From assembly GCF_029369745.1 (NCBI RefSeq), contig NZ_CP120210.1, positions 1,922,001-1,986,000 of the forward strand: DNA of 64,000 nt, given 5' to 3'. The stretch is from Amycolatopsis sp. QT-25 (GTDB taxonomy: Bacteria; Actinomycetota; Actinomycetes; Mycobacteriales; Pseudonocardiaceae). Shown here piece by piece: positions 1 through 9,469 of the stretch (the first letter of the stretch is position 1; each line of letters opens with the position of its first letter). The position numbers and the translations under genes were made by a program. The notes beneath the pieces were generated by a model. That model was not told where the DNA came from. It saw nothing but the letters and a program-made list of their open reading frames with translations, and ran no database searches.

Positions 1-850
<850 letters not shown>

Positions 851-932
851 ACGAAGATGTTACGCATCCACTCTACAGCTCTGAAACACCACACCGATCT
901 GGAAACAGACTCAGTGTGTGTTGTTTCGTAGT

Positions 933-1050
933 GTTTCGGTGGTTATAGCGTCAGGGAAACGCCCGGTCCCATTCCGAACCCGGAAGCTAAGCCTGACAGC
1001 GCCGATGGTACTGCAACCGAAGGGTTGTGGGAGAGTAGGACACCGCCGAA
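933..1050 (+). rRNA. rrf: 5S ribosomal RNA
   Basis: A segment of about 117 nt carries the 5S hallmarks: GGTGGTTATAGCG near the 5' end, the CCCATTCCGAACCCGGAAG loop near 970, and a GGAGAGTAGG-type segment near the 3' end. It lies about 80 nt after the 23S end, the usual 23S-5S spacing in actinobacteria. The terminal bases are approximate to a few nt. Confidence 0.96.
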
Positions 1051-1068
1051 CCCACCTTGAACAGGGTC

Positions 1069-1107
1069 CAGGCCCCGGTCGAGAACCACGAGTTCTCCCG
1101 GGGCCTG
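1069..1107 (+). terminator. Terminator of the rRNA operon
   Basis: A strong hairpin lies 19 nt after 5S. The arm CAGGCCCCGG (1069-1078) pairs with CCGGGGCCTG (1098-1107), and GAGAAC (1081-1086) pairs with GTTCTC (1092-1097). No long T tract follows, which is usual for high-GC actinomycetes. Position directly after the last rRNA supports a terminator. Confidence 0.85.
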
Positions 1108-1142
1108 AACCCTATCCCCATACCCAGGCCCAATGAGCCGTC

Positions 1143-1520
1143 ACACGCGTGTCCGGGGACGACACTCACGTGACCGAAGCCGGAACACCCGTGCTCAGAC
1201 GGACGACACCCGTGATCCGGCGACCGGGTGCCGTGTCGGCCCTCTGATCACCTGTGACGTCCACCCAGACACCCGTGCCATCCCTCCGCACACGCGAATC
1301 ACACCCCCGACCACACGAATACCGGCTCCACACACGCGAATGACATGGCTGGACACGCAAGTTCCGGCTCCAAACACGCGAATGACGTGCCCGGACACAC
1401 GAGTTCCGGCTCCAAACACGCGAGTTACGTGCCCGGACACGCAAGTTCCGGCTCCAAACACGCGAGTTACGTGTCTGATCACGCGAGTATCGGCTTCAAG
1501 CACGCGAGTTCGTTGAGTCG
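1143..1520. repeat. Tandem array of eighteen 21-bp units
   Basis: Read in steps of 21 from 1143 the sequence keeps phase for 378 bp without an indel. Units 10-16 (1332-1478) are the most alike and alternate two types, ACACGCAAGTTCCGGCTCCAA and ACACGCGAATGACGTGCCCGG, so there is also a 42-bp super-period. The 5' units (1143-1310) keep mainly the ACACxCGTG core. Because 21 is a multiple of three, the array is open in several frames and would encode heptapeptides such as NTRVTCP-DTQVPAP. I see no convincing ribosome binding site and treat this as non-coding. It sits between the rRNA terminator and the end of cobF. Confidence 0.9.
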
Positions 1521-1572
1521 GCCTTCTGATCACGCGGGTGGCGGGGCGGGACGCGCGAGGGGCGGGAGCGGG

Positions 1573-2343
1573 TTACGCGCCCGGAGGGACGGGGCGGCGT
1601 AGGTGGTAGATGTCCATGATCCAGCCCTTTCGTGAGCGCGCCGAGGCGCGGGCGGAGCGGATTTCCGCGGCGAGGCCGGCGGTAAGGGGACCGGAGAGCA
1701 GGAGCTCGTCGGGGGTTCCGAGGTAGGCGCCCCAGTAGATCTCCAAGCCGATGTCGATGAACTGGGTGAAGGTGCACCGGGCGTCCAGCATCACGAAGAC
1801 GTCGTCCACCTCCGCGGGCCAGCCTTCCTCGAGGCGACGGCCGGTGGTGACCAGTATCGGGCGGCCGATCTGGTTCATCGTGGTCCGGTGCCGTGACGTC
1901 AGCGCGGCCACGCTGCTGACGCCGGGGATGACGTCGTATTCGAACTCGACGTTCCCTCGGGCGAGCGCGGCGTCCAGCAGCGTGAGGGTCGAGTCGTAGA
2001 GCGCCGGGTCACCCCATACGAGGAACGCGCCGTGCTCGTCGGGCCCGAGCGAGGCGATCATGCTCTCGTAGACGTCGGTCCGGAGCCGGTGCCAGTCCGC
2101 GACGGCCTTCCGGTAGTCGTCAGGAGTACGGTCGCGTTCAGGGTCCGGCGCCCGTACGACGCGGTAGCCGGGCCGCTCGACGAAGCGGTCGAGGATCTCC
2201 TGACGCAGGGCCACGAGGTCCTGCTTCTCCGATCCTTTGTCGAGGACGAAGAACACATCGGTCTCGTTGAGCCGCCGGACGGCCTGGACGGTCAGGTGGT
2301 CCGGGTCGCCGGCGCCGATGCCGATGGCGGAGATCTTCCTCAT
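1573..2343 (-). CDS. cobF: Precorrin-6A synthase (deacetylating), CobF
   Basis: A 256-aa SAM-dependent tetrapyrrole methylase. In the aerobic cobalamin pathway CobF methylates C1 of precorrin-5 and releases the C1 acyl unit as acetate to give precorrin-6A. Visible features are the N-terminal ISAIGIGAGDPDHLTVQAV glycine-rich loop, the GDPALYDS segment near the middle, and VIPGVSSVAAL, all typical of the tetrapyrrole methylase fold. The ATG at 2343 starts directly at the conserved MRKISAIG; an in-frame ATG 66 codons upstream would add sequence unlike the family and cross the copper promoter. No other cob gene lies in the window, so it stands alone next to the rRNA operon. Confidence 0.93.
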   Translation of the reverse strand: MRKISAIGIGAGDPDHLTVQAVRRLNETDVFFVLDKGSEKQDLVALRQEILDRFVERPGYRVVRAPDPERDRTPDDYRKAVADWHRLRTDVYESMIASLGPDEHGAFLVWGDPALYDSTLTLLDAALARGNVEFEYDVIPGVSSVAALTSRHRTTMNQIGRPILVTTGRRLEEGWPAEVDDVFVMLDARCTFTQFIDIGLEIYWGAYLGTPDELLLSGPLTAGLAAEIRSARASARSRKGWIMDIYHLRRPVPPGA

Positions 2344-2378
2344 TTCCGCAGTGTGCCCGTACCCTCTGTGCGAACCGC

Positions 2379-2393
2379 TACCCCCACGGGGTA
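2379..2393 (+). promoter_or_regulatory. Candidate CsoR operator upstream of copZ
   Basis: An inverted repeat TACCCC-CAC-GGGGTA lies 47 bp before the copZ start. It matches the known CsoR box type (GTA-rich ends around C and G tracts). A csoR gene at the end of the same locus supports the call. Binding is inferred. Confidence 0.6.
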
Positions 2394-2439
2394 TAAAGGA
2401 AGTGATCGCTTCGCCTGTCCCGCAGAGGAGTTCGTACCG

Positions 2440-2646
2440 ATGCCCGAAACCACCTACACCGTCAAGGGCATGTCCTGCGGACACTGCGCCTCCTCGGTCA
2501 CCGAGGAGGTCGGCGGGATCGCGGGCGTCAGTGCCGTGCACGTGGACGTCGCCAGCGGCAAGGTGACCGTCACCAGCGAGTCGCCGCTCGACGTCCAGGC
2601 CGTCGACGCGGCCGTGACCGAGGCCGGCTACCAGCTCGTCTCGTGA
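2440..2646 (+). CDS. copZ: Copper chaperone, heavy-metal-associated domain
   Basis: A 68-aa ferredoxin-like HMA domain protein. The Cu(I)-binding motif GMSCGHC is at residues 10-16 and hydrophobic beta strands follow to the C-terminus. Such chaperones carry Cu(I) in the cytosol to the CopA ATPase. The start is the ATG in [11 protein letters not shown]; an upstream in-frame ATG would run through the operator. The stop overlaps the next small gene (GTGA at 2643-2646), so translation is probably coupled. Expected to be copper-induced through the CsoR box upstream. Confidence 0.93.
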   Translation: MPETTYTVKGMSCGHCASSVTEEVGGIAGVSAVHVDVASGKVTVTSESPLDVQAVDAAVTEAGYQLVS

Positions 2647-2795
2647 GCACCGTCGTCAAGGTGTCGGCGTTCGCCGCGGCTCTGGTCGCGGTGTTCGCCC
2701 TCGCCTGGGCGATGGGGTCCGCGGTCGGGCCTTTGGGCGAAGCGCCGGAGCCGACCAGCGAGCACCACGGGCAGCACCCGGGAGGTACGCCGTGA
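2643..2795 (+). CDS. 50-aa single-span membrane peptide between copZ and copA
   Basis: GTG start overlapping the copZ stop, and a stop that overlaps the copA GTG start at 2792. The product has a hydrophobic segment from about residue 7 to 30 ([20 protein letters not shown]) and a short tail with His and Pro (EHHGQHPGG). It looks like the membrane-anchor N-terminus of a larger exported copper-cassette protein often found between copZ and copA in actinobacteria; here nothing follows. The overlaps on both sides argue that it is translated. Function unknown. The link to the larger family is from memory and unverified. Confidence 0.7.
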   Translation: MSTVVKVSAFAAALVAVFALAWAMGSAVGPLGEAPEPTSEHHGQHPGGTP

Positions 2796-4990
2796 GCGTC
2801 GGGACATCCCAGCGGGTCGAATTGGCCATCGGCGGGATGACCTGCGCGTCCTGCGCCGCGCGGGTCGAACGCAAACTGAACAAGGTCGACGGCGTCTCCG
2901 CCTCGGTCAATTACGCCACCGAGAAAGCCCGAGTCGACTTCCCGGCCGCGGTCTCGGTCGATGACCTCGTCGGTGTCGTCGAGTCCGCGGGCTACACGGC
3001 GCAGCCGCCCACGTCCGAGGAGGACGAAGACCAGGCCGCCTCCCTGCGAACGCGGCTGGTGGTCTCCGCCGTGCTCGCCGTGCCGGTGATCGTGCTGGCG
3101 ATGGTCCCGGCCTGGCAGTTCACCTACTGGCAGTGGGTCTCGCTGGCGCTGGCCGCTCCGGTCGTCACCTGGGGTGCGTGGCCGTTCCACCGCCCCGCCT
3201 GGACGAACTTCCGCCATGGCACCGCCACCATGGACACCTTGATCTCACTCGGCGTCGTGGCCGCCACGCTCTGGTCGCTGTACGCGCTGCTGTTCGGGAC
3301 CGCCGGGGTGCCCGGGATGCGGCACGGTTTCGAGCCGACCCTGGAACGCGGGTCCGGCGCGGGCAACCTCTACCTCGAAGTCGCCGCCGGGGTGACCACG
3401 TTCCTCCTGGCCGGCCGCTATTTCGAAGCCCGGTCCAAGCGTCGCTCCGGCGCCGCGCTGCGGGCACTGCTCGAACTCGGCGCGAAGGACGTCGCGGTCC
3501 TGAAGGACGGTGTCGAGAGCCGTGTCCCGATCGGCGCGCTGAAGACGGGCGACGAGTTCGTCGTACGGCCGGGGGAGAAGATCGCCACCGACGGTGTGGT
3601 GACCGGCGGCGGGTCGGCCGTCGACGTGAGCATGCTGACGGGTGAAGCCGTTCCGGTCGAGGTGACCACCGGGGACGCCGTCGTCGGCGGGACGGTCGAC
3701 GCGGGCGGCAGGCTCGTCGTCCGTGCCACCCGGATCGGCGCCGACACCCGGCTCGCGCAGATGGCGCGGCTGGTCGAAGACGCGCAGAACGGCAAGGCGC
3801 GGGTCCAGCGGCTCGCCGACCGGGTGTCGGCCGTGTTCGTCCCGGTGGTGATCGCGCTCGCGGTCGGCACGCTCGGCTTCTGGCTCGGCGCGGGCAGCGG
3901 GGCGGACGCCGCCTTCACCGCCGCCGTCGCGGTCCTGATCATCGCCTGCCCCTGCGCGCTCGGCCTGGCCACGCCGACGGCGCTGCTGGTCGGCACCGGC
4001 CGCGGCGCGCAACTGGGCATCCTGATCAAGGGGCCCGAGGTGCTCGAATCCACTCGTGCGGTCGACACCGTCGTCCTGGACAAGACCGGCACGGTGACCG
4101 CTGGGAAGATGAGTCTCACGGACCTCCACGGCGACAACGAAGTGCTCCGTCTCGCGGCGGCGGTCGAGCACGCCTCCGAGCATCCGATCGCCCGTGCGAT
4201 CGTGGCGGCCGCCGAAGACCGGCTGGGTGAGCTTCCGCCGGTCAGCGGGTTCCGCAACGCCGAGGGCCTTGGGGTCTCCGGTGAGGTCGAAGGCAAGACC
4301 GTCCTGGCCGGGCGCGCCGCTTTTCTCGACCAGCGCGGTATCGCCGTCGGCGACGAGCTCACCCGGGTCAAGACCTCCGCCGAGGAGCGTGGCGCGACCG
4401 CTGTCGTCGTCGCCTGGGACGGCGCGGCCCGTGGGGTGGTGGTCGTCGCCGACACGGTCAAGCCGACGTCGGCGCAGGCCGTGGCGGAATTGAAAGCGCT
4501 CGGGCTCCGGCCGGTCCTGCTGACCGGCGACAACACCGGCTCGGCGAAGGCCGTCGCCGCCGAAGTGGGGATCGACGAGGTCATCGCGGAGGTGCTGCCC
4601 ACCGACAAGGTCGACGTCGTCAACCGGTTGCAGGCGGAAGGCCGCGTGGTCGCCATGGTCGGTGACGGCGTCAACGACGCGGCCGCGCTCGCGCAGGCCG
4701 ACCTCGGCCTCTCGATGGGCACCGGGACGGACGCCGCGATCGAAGCGGGTGACCTGACGCTGGTGCGCGGTGACCTGCGTGCGGCCGTGGACGCCATCCG
4801 GCTTTCGCGGCGCACCCTCGGCACGATCAAGGGCAACCTGTTCTGGGCGTTCGCCTACAACGTCGCGGCGCTGCCCGTGGCCGCGCTCGGCCTGCTCGAC
4901 CCCATGATCGCCGGGGCCGCGATGGCGTTCTCCTCGGTCTTCGTCGTCACCAACAGCCTGCGGCTGCGACGGTTCGCCGGCGTGGCCTGA
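2792..4990 (+). CDS. copA: Cu(I)-exporting P1B-type ATPase CopA
   Basis: A 732-aa heavy-metal P-type ATPase that exports Cu(I) from the cytosol. Domains in order: one N-terminal HMA domain with GMTCASC (residues 14-20), a membrane region with the actuator motif LTGEAVP, the Cu(I)-binding CPC in transmembrane helix 6 (386-388, [10 protein letters not shown]), the phosphorylation motif DKTGT (D430), the SEHP motif of P1B ATPases, and GDGVND (from 624). CPC plus HMA is the P1B-1 (copper) signature. The GTG start overlaps the previous gene by four bases. The stop lies one base before the convergent csoR stop. Confidence 0.96.
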   Translation: MSVGTSQRVELAIGGMTCASCAARVERKLNKVDGVSASVNYATEKARVDFPAAVSVDDLVGVVESAGYTAQPPTSEEDEDQAASLRTRLVVSAVLAVPVIVLAMVPAWQFTYWQWVSLALAAPVVTWGAWPFHRPAWTNFRHGTATMDTLISLGVVAATLWSLYALLFGTAGVPGMRHGFEPTLERGSGAGNLYLEVAAGVTTFLLAGRYFEARSKRRSGAALRALLELGAKDVAVLKDGVESRVPIGALKTGDEFVVRPGEKIATDGVVTGGGSAVDVSMLTGEAVPVEVTTGDAVVGGTVDAGGRLVVRATRIGADTRLAQMARLVEDAQNGKARVQRLADRVSAVFVPVVIALAVGTLGFWLGAGSGADAAFTAAVAVLIIACPCALGLATPTALLVGTGRGAQLGILIKGPEVLESTRAVDTVVLDKTGTVTAGKMSLTDLHGDNEVLRLAAAVEHASEHPIARAIVAAAEDRLGELPPVSGFRNAEGLGVSGEVEGKTVLAGRAAFLDQRGIAVGDELTRVKTSAEERGATAVVVAWDGAARGVVVVADTVKPTSAQAVAELKALGLRPVLLTGDNTGSAKAVAAEVGIDEVIAEVLPTDKVDVVNRLQAEGRVVAMVGDGVNDAAALAQADLGLSMGTGTDAAIEAGDLTLVRGDLRAAVDAIRLSRRTLGTIKGNLFWAFAYNVAALPVAALGLLDPMIAGAAMAFSSVFVVTNSLRLRRFAGVA

Positions 4991-5272
4991 TCAGGAACGG
5001 ACCAGCCGGGCGATGGCGTCGGACGCCTCCCGGACCTTGAGGTCGGCCTCCTCGCCACCCGCGGCGGCGGCCTGGACCACGCAGGTGGCGAGGTGCTCGT
5101 CGAGCAGTTCGAGGGAGAACGACTGCAGTGCCTTGGTGGCCGCGGACACCTGGGTCAGGATGTCGATGCAGTACTTGTCCTCTTCGACCATCCGCTGCAA
5201 ACCGCGGATCTGTCCTTCGATCCGGCGCAGGCGCTTGAGATAGGCCTCCCGCTCGCTGCCGTAGCCCGTCAT
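4991..5272 (-). CDS. csoR: Copper-sensing repressor CsoR
   Basis: A 93-aa all-helical CsoR/RcnR protein. The Cu(I) ligands C35, H60 and C64 (in DKYCID and DEHLATC) form the C-H-C set of true CsoR proteins. Without copper such proteins repress copZ/copA-type operons; Cu(I) binding releases DNA. The gene converges on copA with no gap. A possible operator lies in its own promoter. Confidence 0.94.
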   Translation of the reverse strand: MTGYGSEREAYLKRLRRIEGQIRGLQRMVEEDKYCIDILTQVSAATKALQSFSLELLDEHLATCVVQAAAAGGEEADLKVREASDAIARLVRS

Positions 5273-5313
5273 CGCGCACCCGTTCTCTCGTCCCTCGCCC
5301 GTCGGCGCCCACT

Positions 5314-5330
5314 ATACCCACCCCGCGTAT
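5314..5330 (-). promoter_or_regulatory. Possible CsoR operator in the csoR promoter
   Basis: ATACCC-ACCCC-GCGTAT is an inverted repeat with one mismatch, 41 bp upstream of the csoR start. It resembles the copZ-side box, so autoregulation is plausible. Weaker than the copZ operator. Confidence 0.4.
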
Positions 5331-5441
5331 GTGCCCACGAAGCTCGAAATTCGCGGGTGCCAGGATGTCGAGCACGATCCGGCGGCTCCGACCCCTGCGT
5401 GAGCGGCCGGGCACCCGGCCGGACGAGGAGGAGGAACCGCG

Positions 5442-5798
5442 ATGAAGTACATGATCATGATCACCATGAACCCCACCGCCTGGGACGCCCTGCCCGAGGA
5501 GGAGCGCACCGAGGTGGTCGCCAGCATCGACCCTTTCATGAAGAAGCTGACCGAGAGCGGCGAACTGCTCGGGACGCAGGCGCTGGGGGAGCCGAAGGAG
5601 AGCACGGTGGTCCGGGTGCGTGACGGCGTCCCGGTGGTCACCGACGGCCCGTTCGCCGAGTCGAAGGAGTATCTGGCCGGCTTTTACCTGGTCGAATGCG
5701 ACAGCAAGGAGCGGGCGATCGAGATCGCGGGCCAGATCCCGGACGCGCACGTCAACGCGATGGAGATCCGGCCCGTGGTGTTCTCCTCCGGGGTGTGA
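5442..5798 (+). CDS. YCII-domain protein (DGPF family)
   Basis: A 118-aa protein with a ferredoxin-like alpha/beta fold of the YCII/DGPF type. The signature VTDGPFAESKEYLAGFYLVE lies at about residues 66-85. A strong ribosome binding site (GAGGAGGAGG) precedes the ATG. Members often sit next to sigma factors, but none is seen here. The biochemical role of the family is not settled; an enzymatic His is not obvious. Likely a single-gene unit. Confidence 0.88.
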   Translation: MKYMIMITMNPTAWDALPEEERTEVVASIDPFMKKLTESGELLGTQALGEPKESTVVRVRDGVPVVTDGPFAESKEYLAGFYLVECDSKERAIEIAGQIPDAHVNAMEIRPVVFSSGV

Positions 5799-5855
5799 TT
5801 CGACCAGTCAGGGCGCGGCCTGTCCGTTGAGGGTGGCGGTGGGGCGGGGCCCGGG

Positions 5856-6524
5856 CTAGGTAGCGGCCGCTTCGGCGCCGGCGCGGGCTTCGGACCTGCT
5901 CCGGCGCTGAACGGGCACTTCCGGTTGCGGCGAGTCGGGCACGGCAAGGACCGAGCCGGCCTCGGTGAGCAGTTCACGGCAGCCGACCAGCTGTTTCAGC
6001 ACGTCATCGCGCAGGCGCAGGGCCACGTCGGCCTTCTGTCGCGCTTCGGCGACCAGGCGCTCGCACTCTTCGGCGGCGTCGTCGAGCAGTTTCCGCGCCC
6101 GCTCCTGCGCGGCTTCGTCCTGTGCGGCGAGCGCGCGCATCGCCTCCGCGCGGCGCAGCGTCATGGCGCGTTCGAAATCTTCGGTGATCCGTTTTCGCTC
6201 CGCCTCGGCCTTGGCGGCCGCTTCGGTGGCGCGGGCGGTGATGTCGTCGGCTTCCTCGCGGGTGAGTTCCAGCATCCGGCGCGATCGCTCCTGCAACGCG
6301 TCCGGCGCGATCGGCACGCGGCTGATGCGGTCGACGGTGGCCTGGAGTTCGTGGTTTTCCCCTTGGGTGGCGGTGAGCCTGGCGGCGAGAGCCTCGCCGC
6401 GGCGAAGGGCTTCGTCGCGTTCGGCTTCCACTCGTCGTAATTCGGCTTCCACCTCGCGAACGAATTCCCGGACCTGAGCACGATCGAAACCGCGCCACGC
6501 CAGATCGAAGCCGGGCATCTCCAT
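5856..6524 (-). CDS. DivIVA-like coiled-coil protein
   Basis: A 222-aa protein. The N-terminal stretch FDLAWRGFDRAQVREFVREV resembles the membrane-binding DivIVA start (FxxxxRGYDxxQVdxFl). Residues 20-200 are almost entirely charged coiled coil rich in Glu, Arg and Ala. The C-terminus is basic. Such proteins scaffold cell-pole or septal processes in actinomycetes. This one is shorter than Wag31 and is probably an accessory paralogue. Exact partner unknown. Confidence 0.8.
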   Translation of the reverse strand: MEMPGFDLAWRGFDRAQVREFVREVEAELRRVEAERDEALRRGEALAARLTATQGENHELQATVDRISRVPIAPDALQERSRRMLELTREEADDITARATEAAAKAEAERKRITEDFERAMTLRRAEAMRALAAQDEAAQERARKLLDDAAEECERLVAEARQKADVALRLRDDVLKQLVGCRELLTEAGSVLAVPDSPQPEVPVQRRSRSEARAGAEAAAT

Positions 6525-6751
6525 TGGTCACCTCCACAGTGGTCGATGTGTCGCCATTGGGCGCTTTCCCTTACAGCGCACGGGCGTTGCCACACGGGGC
6601 TTTCATCGACCAGTGTGCCCGAAGCCGCGACGACCTGTGCCAGGGGTGGGTGGTCTTTGCGGTGAACGGTCCGCGCAAGCGGGAAGAAGGGTGATCCGGG
6701 CAACGATGGGAGAATGGACGATCATCCTTTGCCCCCACTGGAGGTGGCCGC

Positions 6752-7447
6752 GTGACGAGCAGCCCAATTCGGGTCCCTGGCTGGAATCCGGCGACCGCGG
6801 CCGAAGGGTATCGGCAGGTCAGGGGAAACATCGCGCTCTTGCTCACCGGGCACGCGGGCGCGGGCGAGCGGCCCGTCCCGGCTTGTCCACAATGGACTGT
6901 CCGCGAGCTTGTCGCCCATCTGACCCAGATCTGTGACCGGGTGATCACCCGGTTCGGCGGCGCGGCCTGCCCGGTTCCGGAATCGGCGTCGGTCGCCGAA
7001 GTGCTGCGGCTCTGGCTCGAACGCGGCCCCGAGGCCGACGCGCTCCTCGACGCCGACGGCGACGGCAAGAGCCGCGGCGACATCATGGTCATGGACGCCT
7101 TCACCCATGAACTCGATCTCCGGTACGCGCTCGGCGCCCCGCCGCCCGAGGCGCACGGGGCCTGGCTGCGGAGTTTCGAAGTGCTCGTCGGCGGCCTGGG
7201 CTCCTCGCTGGGCGAGCACGGGCTGCCCGGCCTGCGGATCGAGACCGAGGGCGCGACCTGGATCGCCGGTACCGAACCGGTCGCCGCGGTGCTCTCGGGC
7301 ACGCCCGTGGACCTGTACCGGTCGCTCGCCGGGCGCCGGAGCCCGGCCCAGATCGCCGCCTTGGCGTGGCCGGGCGATGCGGAGCCGTGGCTCCGGGCCT
7401 TCACCTGGGGGCCGTTCGCCCCGCCGGACGAGGAGATCGAGCGCTGA
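6752..7447 (+). CDS. Maleylpyruvate isomerase/MDMPI-family enzyme, putative mycothiol-dependent
   Basis: A 231-aa DinB-like four-helix protein of the MDMPI family. Metal-ligand motifs are visible: WTVRELVAHL (first His) and DAFTHELDLRYALG (second His with nearby acids). In this family a metal centre activates a thiol cofactor, mycothiol in actinobacteria. The substrate cannot be told from sequence. The GTG start is chosen for the GGAGGTGGCC-type site just upstream. It is divergent from the DivIVA-like gene and convergent with copCD. Confidence 0.86.
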   Translation: MTSSPIRVPGWNPATAAEGYRQVRGNIALLLTGHAGAGERPVPACPQWTVRELVAHLTQICDRVITRFGGAACPVPESASVAEVLRLWLERGPEADALLDADGDGKSRGDIMVMDAFTHELDLRYALGAPPPEAHGAWLRSFEVLVGGLGSSLGEHGLPGLRIETEGATWIAGTEPVAAVLSGTPVDLYRSLAGRRSPAQIAALAWPGDAEPWLRAFTWGPFAPPDEEIER

Positions 7448-8782
7448 TCAGCCGGTCGGCGACATCGAGGACAGTGCTGCGGCGAGGGCGAGCACCACGG
7501 CCACGATGAGCACCTCGACCCCCACGCTGACCCGCAGTTTCCGCAGGTCGGCGGTCACCACACCGGTGCCGCCGCGGCCGGAGATCCCGCGCCGGACCGC
7601 GGCGCGGCTCAGGTTCGCCACCAGCAGCAAAGCGGCGAACCCGGTGAGCTTCAGCACGAAGACGATGCCGTACGCCGACGTCCAGAGCGCCTCCACCGAC
7701 GGAACCAGCCGGAAGCCCAGGTACGCGCCGCTGACCACCATGATCACGATCGACCAGGTGGCGATCGGGTGGAACCGCGCCAGCGCCGGCTCGGCCTCCT
7801 CCGCCGAGTACTCGCCGCGCAGGAGCACCGTCAGCTGGATCAGCCCGCCCACCCAGACGGCCATGGCACCGAAGTGCGCGAGGTCGGCGCTGACCGAGAG
7901 GAACATGATCTTGTCGGCCACCGCGTGCCCGGTCGCGGAAAAGCTCAGCATCACGATGAACCCGGCCGCGATGCCGAGGTTCTCGTAGCGTGATCGCAAC
8001 CGCTGCGGCAGCTCGCCCGCCAGCAGCCGCCGCACGATCACGGCGAGCGCGACGATCGCGACCAGCCGCAGGAGCAGGAGCTTTCCGTACGCCACCCGCA
8101 GGGTCGCCTCGATCAGCGCCGGGTCGAAGACCGCGCCCACTCCGCGGCCCGCGACGTACGGGCCTTGCAGCAGGAACCCGGCCACGGCCGTGACCCCCGA
8201 CAGCCACAGTCCGGCGGTGATCAGCTTCCGCGCCGCCGGATCGGTCCGGCCTCCCGGACGGCAGACCAGCACGAACACCATTCCGCCGAGCAGCGCGACA
8301 CCACCGAAGGAGCCCCAGCGGAAGGTGGTGAACAGCGTGTCGGTGACCGGATCGGTCCCGGTGGAGGCGGACACCGCACCCGCCGAGGTGATCAGGGGGC
8401 CGGTACCGAGCACGAAGGCGATCGTGCCGCGCACCGGATGCGAGTCGGTCGAGACGAAGGCGTACTCGACGAGGTAACTGCCGTCGGGAAGATCGGGTTC
8501 CAGCTTGACGGCGACCTCTTCGGCGACGTCACCCGGCTGGAACACCGGACCGGACACCACGTCGGTGCCTTGCTGGTCGACGACCTTGATCGAGTTCGGC
8601 TGGATGCCGATGTTCTCCGACAGGGTGAGGGAGACCTGTGCCGGCGCCGAGGTGAGCCGGGCGCCGTCGGCGGGGTTCGAGGAGAGGAGTTCGACGTGGG
8701 CCGAAGCGGGGGCCGCGGCGAGCACCGCGACCCCGAACCACGCCGCCACGAGGGCCAGGAGCGCGAAGAGCCTCCTGGTCAC
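7448..8782 (-). CDS. CopC-CopD fusion, copper resistance/uptake membrane protein
   Basis: A 444-aa exported membrane protein. A signal peptide ends at about residue 28 (APASA-HVE), so the mature protein begins with the His that CopC uses as a copper ligand. The CopC beta-sandwich covers about 29-130 with STDSHPVRGTIAF carrying the conserved Asp/His. The CopD domain follows with about eight membrane helices. CopC binds Cu(II) outside the cell and CopD is thought to move copper across the membrane. The upstream membrane gene overlaps its start by four bases, so both are probably one transcript. Confidence 0.92.
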   Translation of the reverse strand: MTRRLFALLALVAAWFGVAVLAAAPASAHVELLSSNPADGARLTSAPAQVSLTLSENIGIQPNSIKVVDQQGTDVVSGPVFQPGDVAEEVAVKLEPDLPDGSYLVEYAFVSTDSHPVRGTIAFVLGTGPLITSAGAVSASTGTDPVTDTLFTTFRWGSFGGVALLGGMVFVLVCRPGGRTDPAARKLITAGLWLSGVTAVAGFLLQGPYVAGRGVGAVFDPALIEATLRVAYGKLLLLRLVAIVALAVIVRRLLAGELPQRLRSRYENLGIAAGFIVMLSFSATGHAVADKIMFLSVSADLAHFGAMAVWVGGLIQLTVLLRGEYSAEEAEPALARFHPIATWSIVIMVVSGAYLGFRLVPSVEALWTSAYGIVFVLKLTGFAALLLVANLSRAAVRRGISGRGGTGVVTADLRKLRVSVGVEVLIVAVVLALAAALSSMSPTG

Positions 8783-9357
8783 GATGCCGTCGTCGCCAGC
8801 TCACGCCGGCTTTCGGGCGAACACGTGCAGCCGGTGAGCTCCCGTTCGGCGGCGGAGGCCTTCCGGTGCACGATCATCGCGATGATCATCGGGATGGTGA
8901 CGATCGTGTTGTAGAACAGGTGCAGTTCCACCCGCGGGATGAACAGCTGGATGATGCTGCTCGGCGCGGTGCCGCCGCCGAGGCGCCAGCCGGTCTGCGC
9001 CTGGATCAGCAGCAGCAGATGCTCGATGTGGTGCCAGAACTGCAGGCCCAGCGCGAGATTCCACCACTGCCGCGAGCGGCCGGCGAAGCCCTTGCGCAAG
9101 GCGAACAGCGCGATCAGCATGACGATGGCGTAGCCGTAGTGCAGCCATTCGGAGCTGATCAGCTGGGGGAAGGGGATGCCGAGCACACCGCGGGCGTCCG
9201 GGGTCTTCCAGCCGAGGGCGTAGATCTGGAACGCCTGCACCAGGTGCTCCGCCCAGTGGGCCACCACGACGACCGCGAAGACACCGAGCGCGGCGCGATG
9301 GTATTTGCCGTTGAGCGACGCGATGAGACCGGGACGATCCGAATCGAGTGCGGCCAT
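8779..9357 (-). CDS. His-rich polytopic membrane protein upstream of copCD
   Basis: A 192-aa protein with about four to five predicted membrane helices. Two helices carry paired histidines, HWAEH near residue 33 and FWHHIEH near 110, and HLFY occurs later, a pattern that suits a metal or haem site. I do not recognise a named family. Its stop overlaps the CopC-CopD start (ATGA), which suggests a role in copper handling. The C-terminal tail contains CTC and could bind metal. Function is inferred only from context. Confidence 0.75.
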   Translation of the reverse strand: MAALDSDRPGLIASLNGKYHRAALGVFAVVVVAHWAEHLVQAFQIYALGWKTPDARGVLGIPFPQLISSEWLHYGYAIVMLIALFALRKGFAGRSRQWWNLALGLQFWHHIEHLLLLIQAQTGWRLGGGTAPSSIIQLFIPRVELHLFYNTIVTIPMIIAMIVHRKASAAERELTGCTCSPESRRELATTAS

Positions 9358-9469
9358 GAGGGGACTCCTTGGGGCGAAAGACCGGGCCGGTGACGGAAGT
9401 CGACGATAGCCCGCGAAACGGTGGCTCGGTTACTCCGGAATGCTGATTCGGCTTGGAGCGTTAGGCCGT

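Noticed and set aside
1133..1516. 127-aa heptad-repeat protein (and its 112-aa counterpart on the other strand)
   Set aside because: Both are consequences of a 21-bp tandem repeat, which is open in several frames; no convincing ribosome binding site and no domain.
1143..1520. CRISPR array
   Set aside because: Units are contiguous 21-mers without unique spacers, and no cas genes are seen.
3418..4836. 472-aa Ser/Thr/Ala-rich frame antisense to copA
   Set aside because: Mirror of copA codons; no family likeness.
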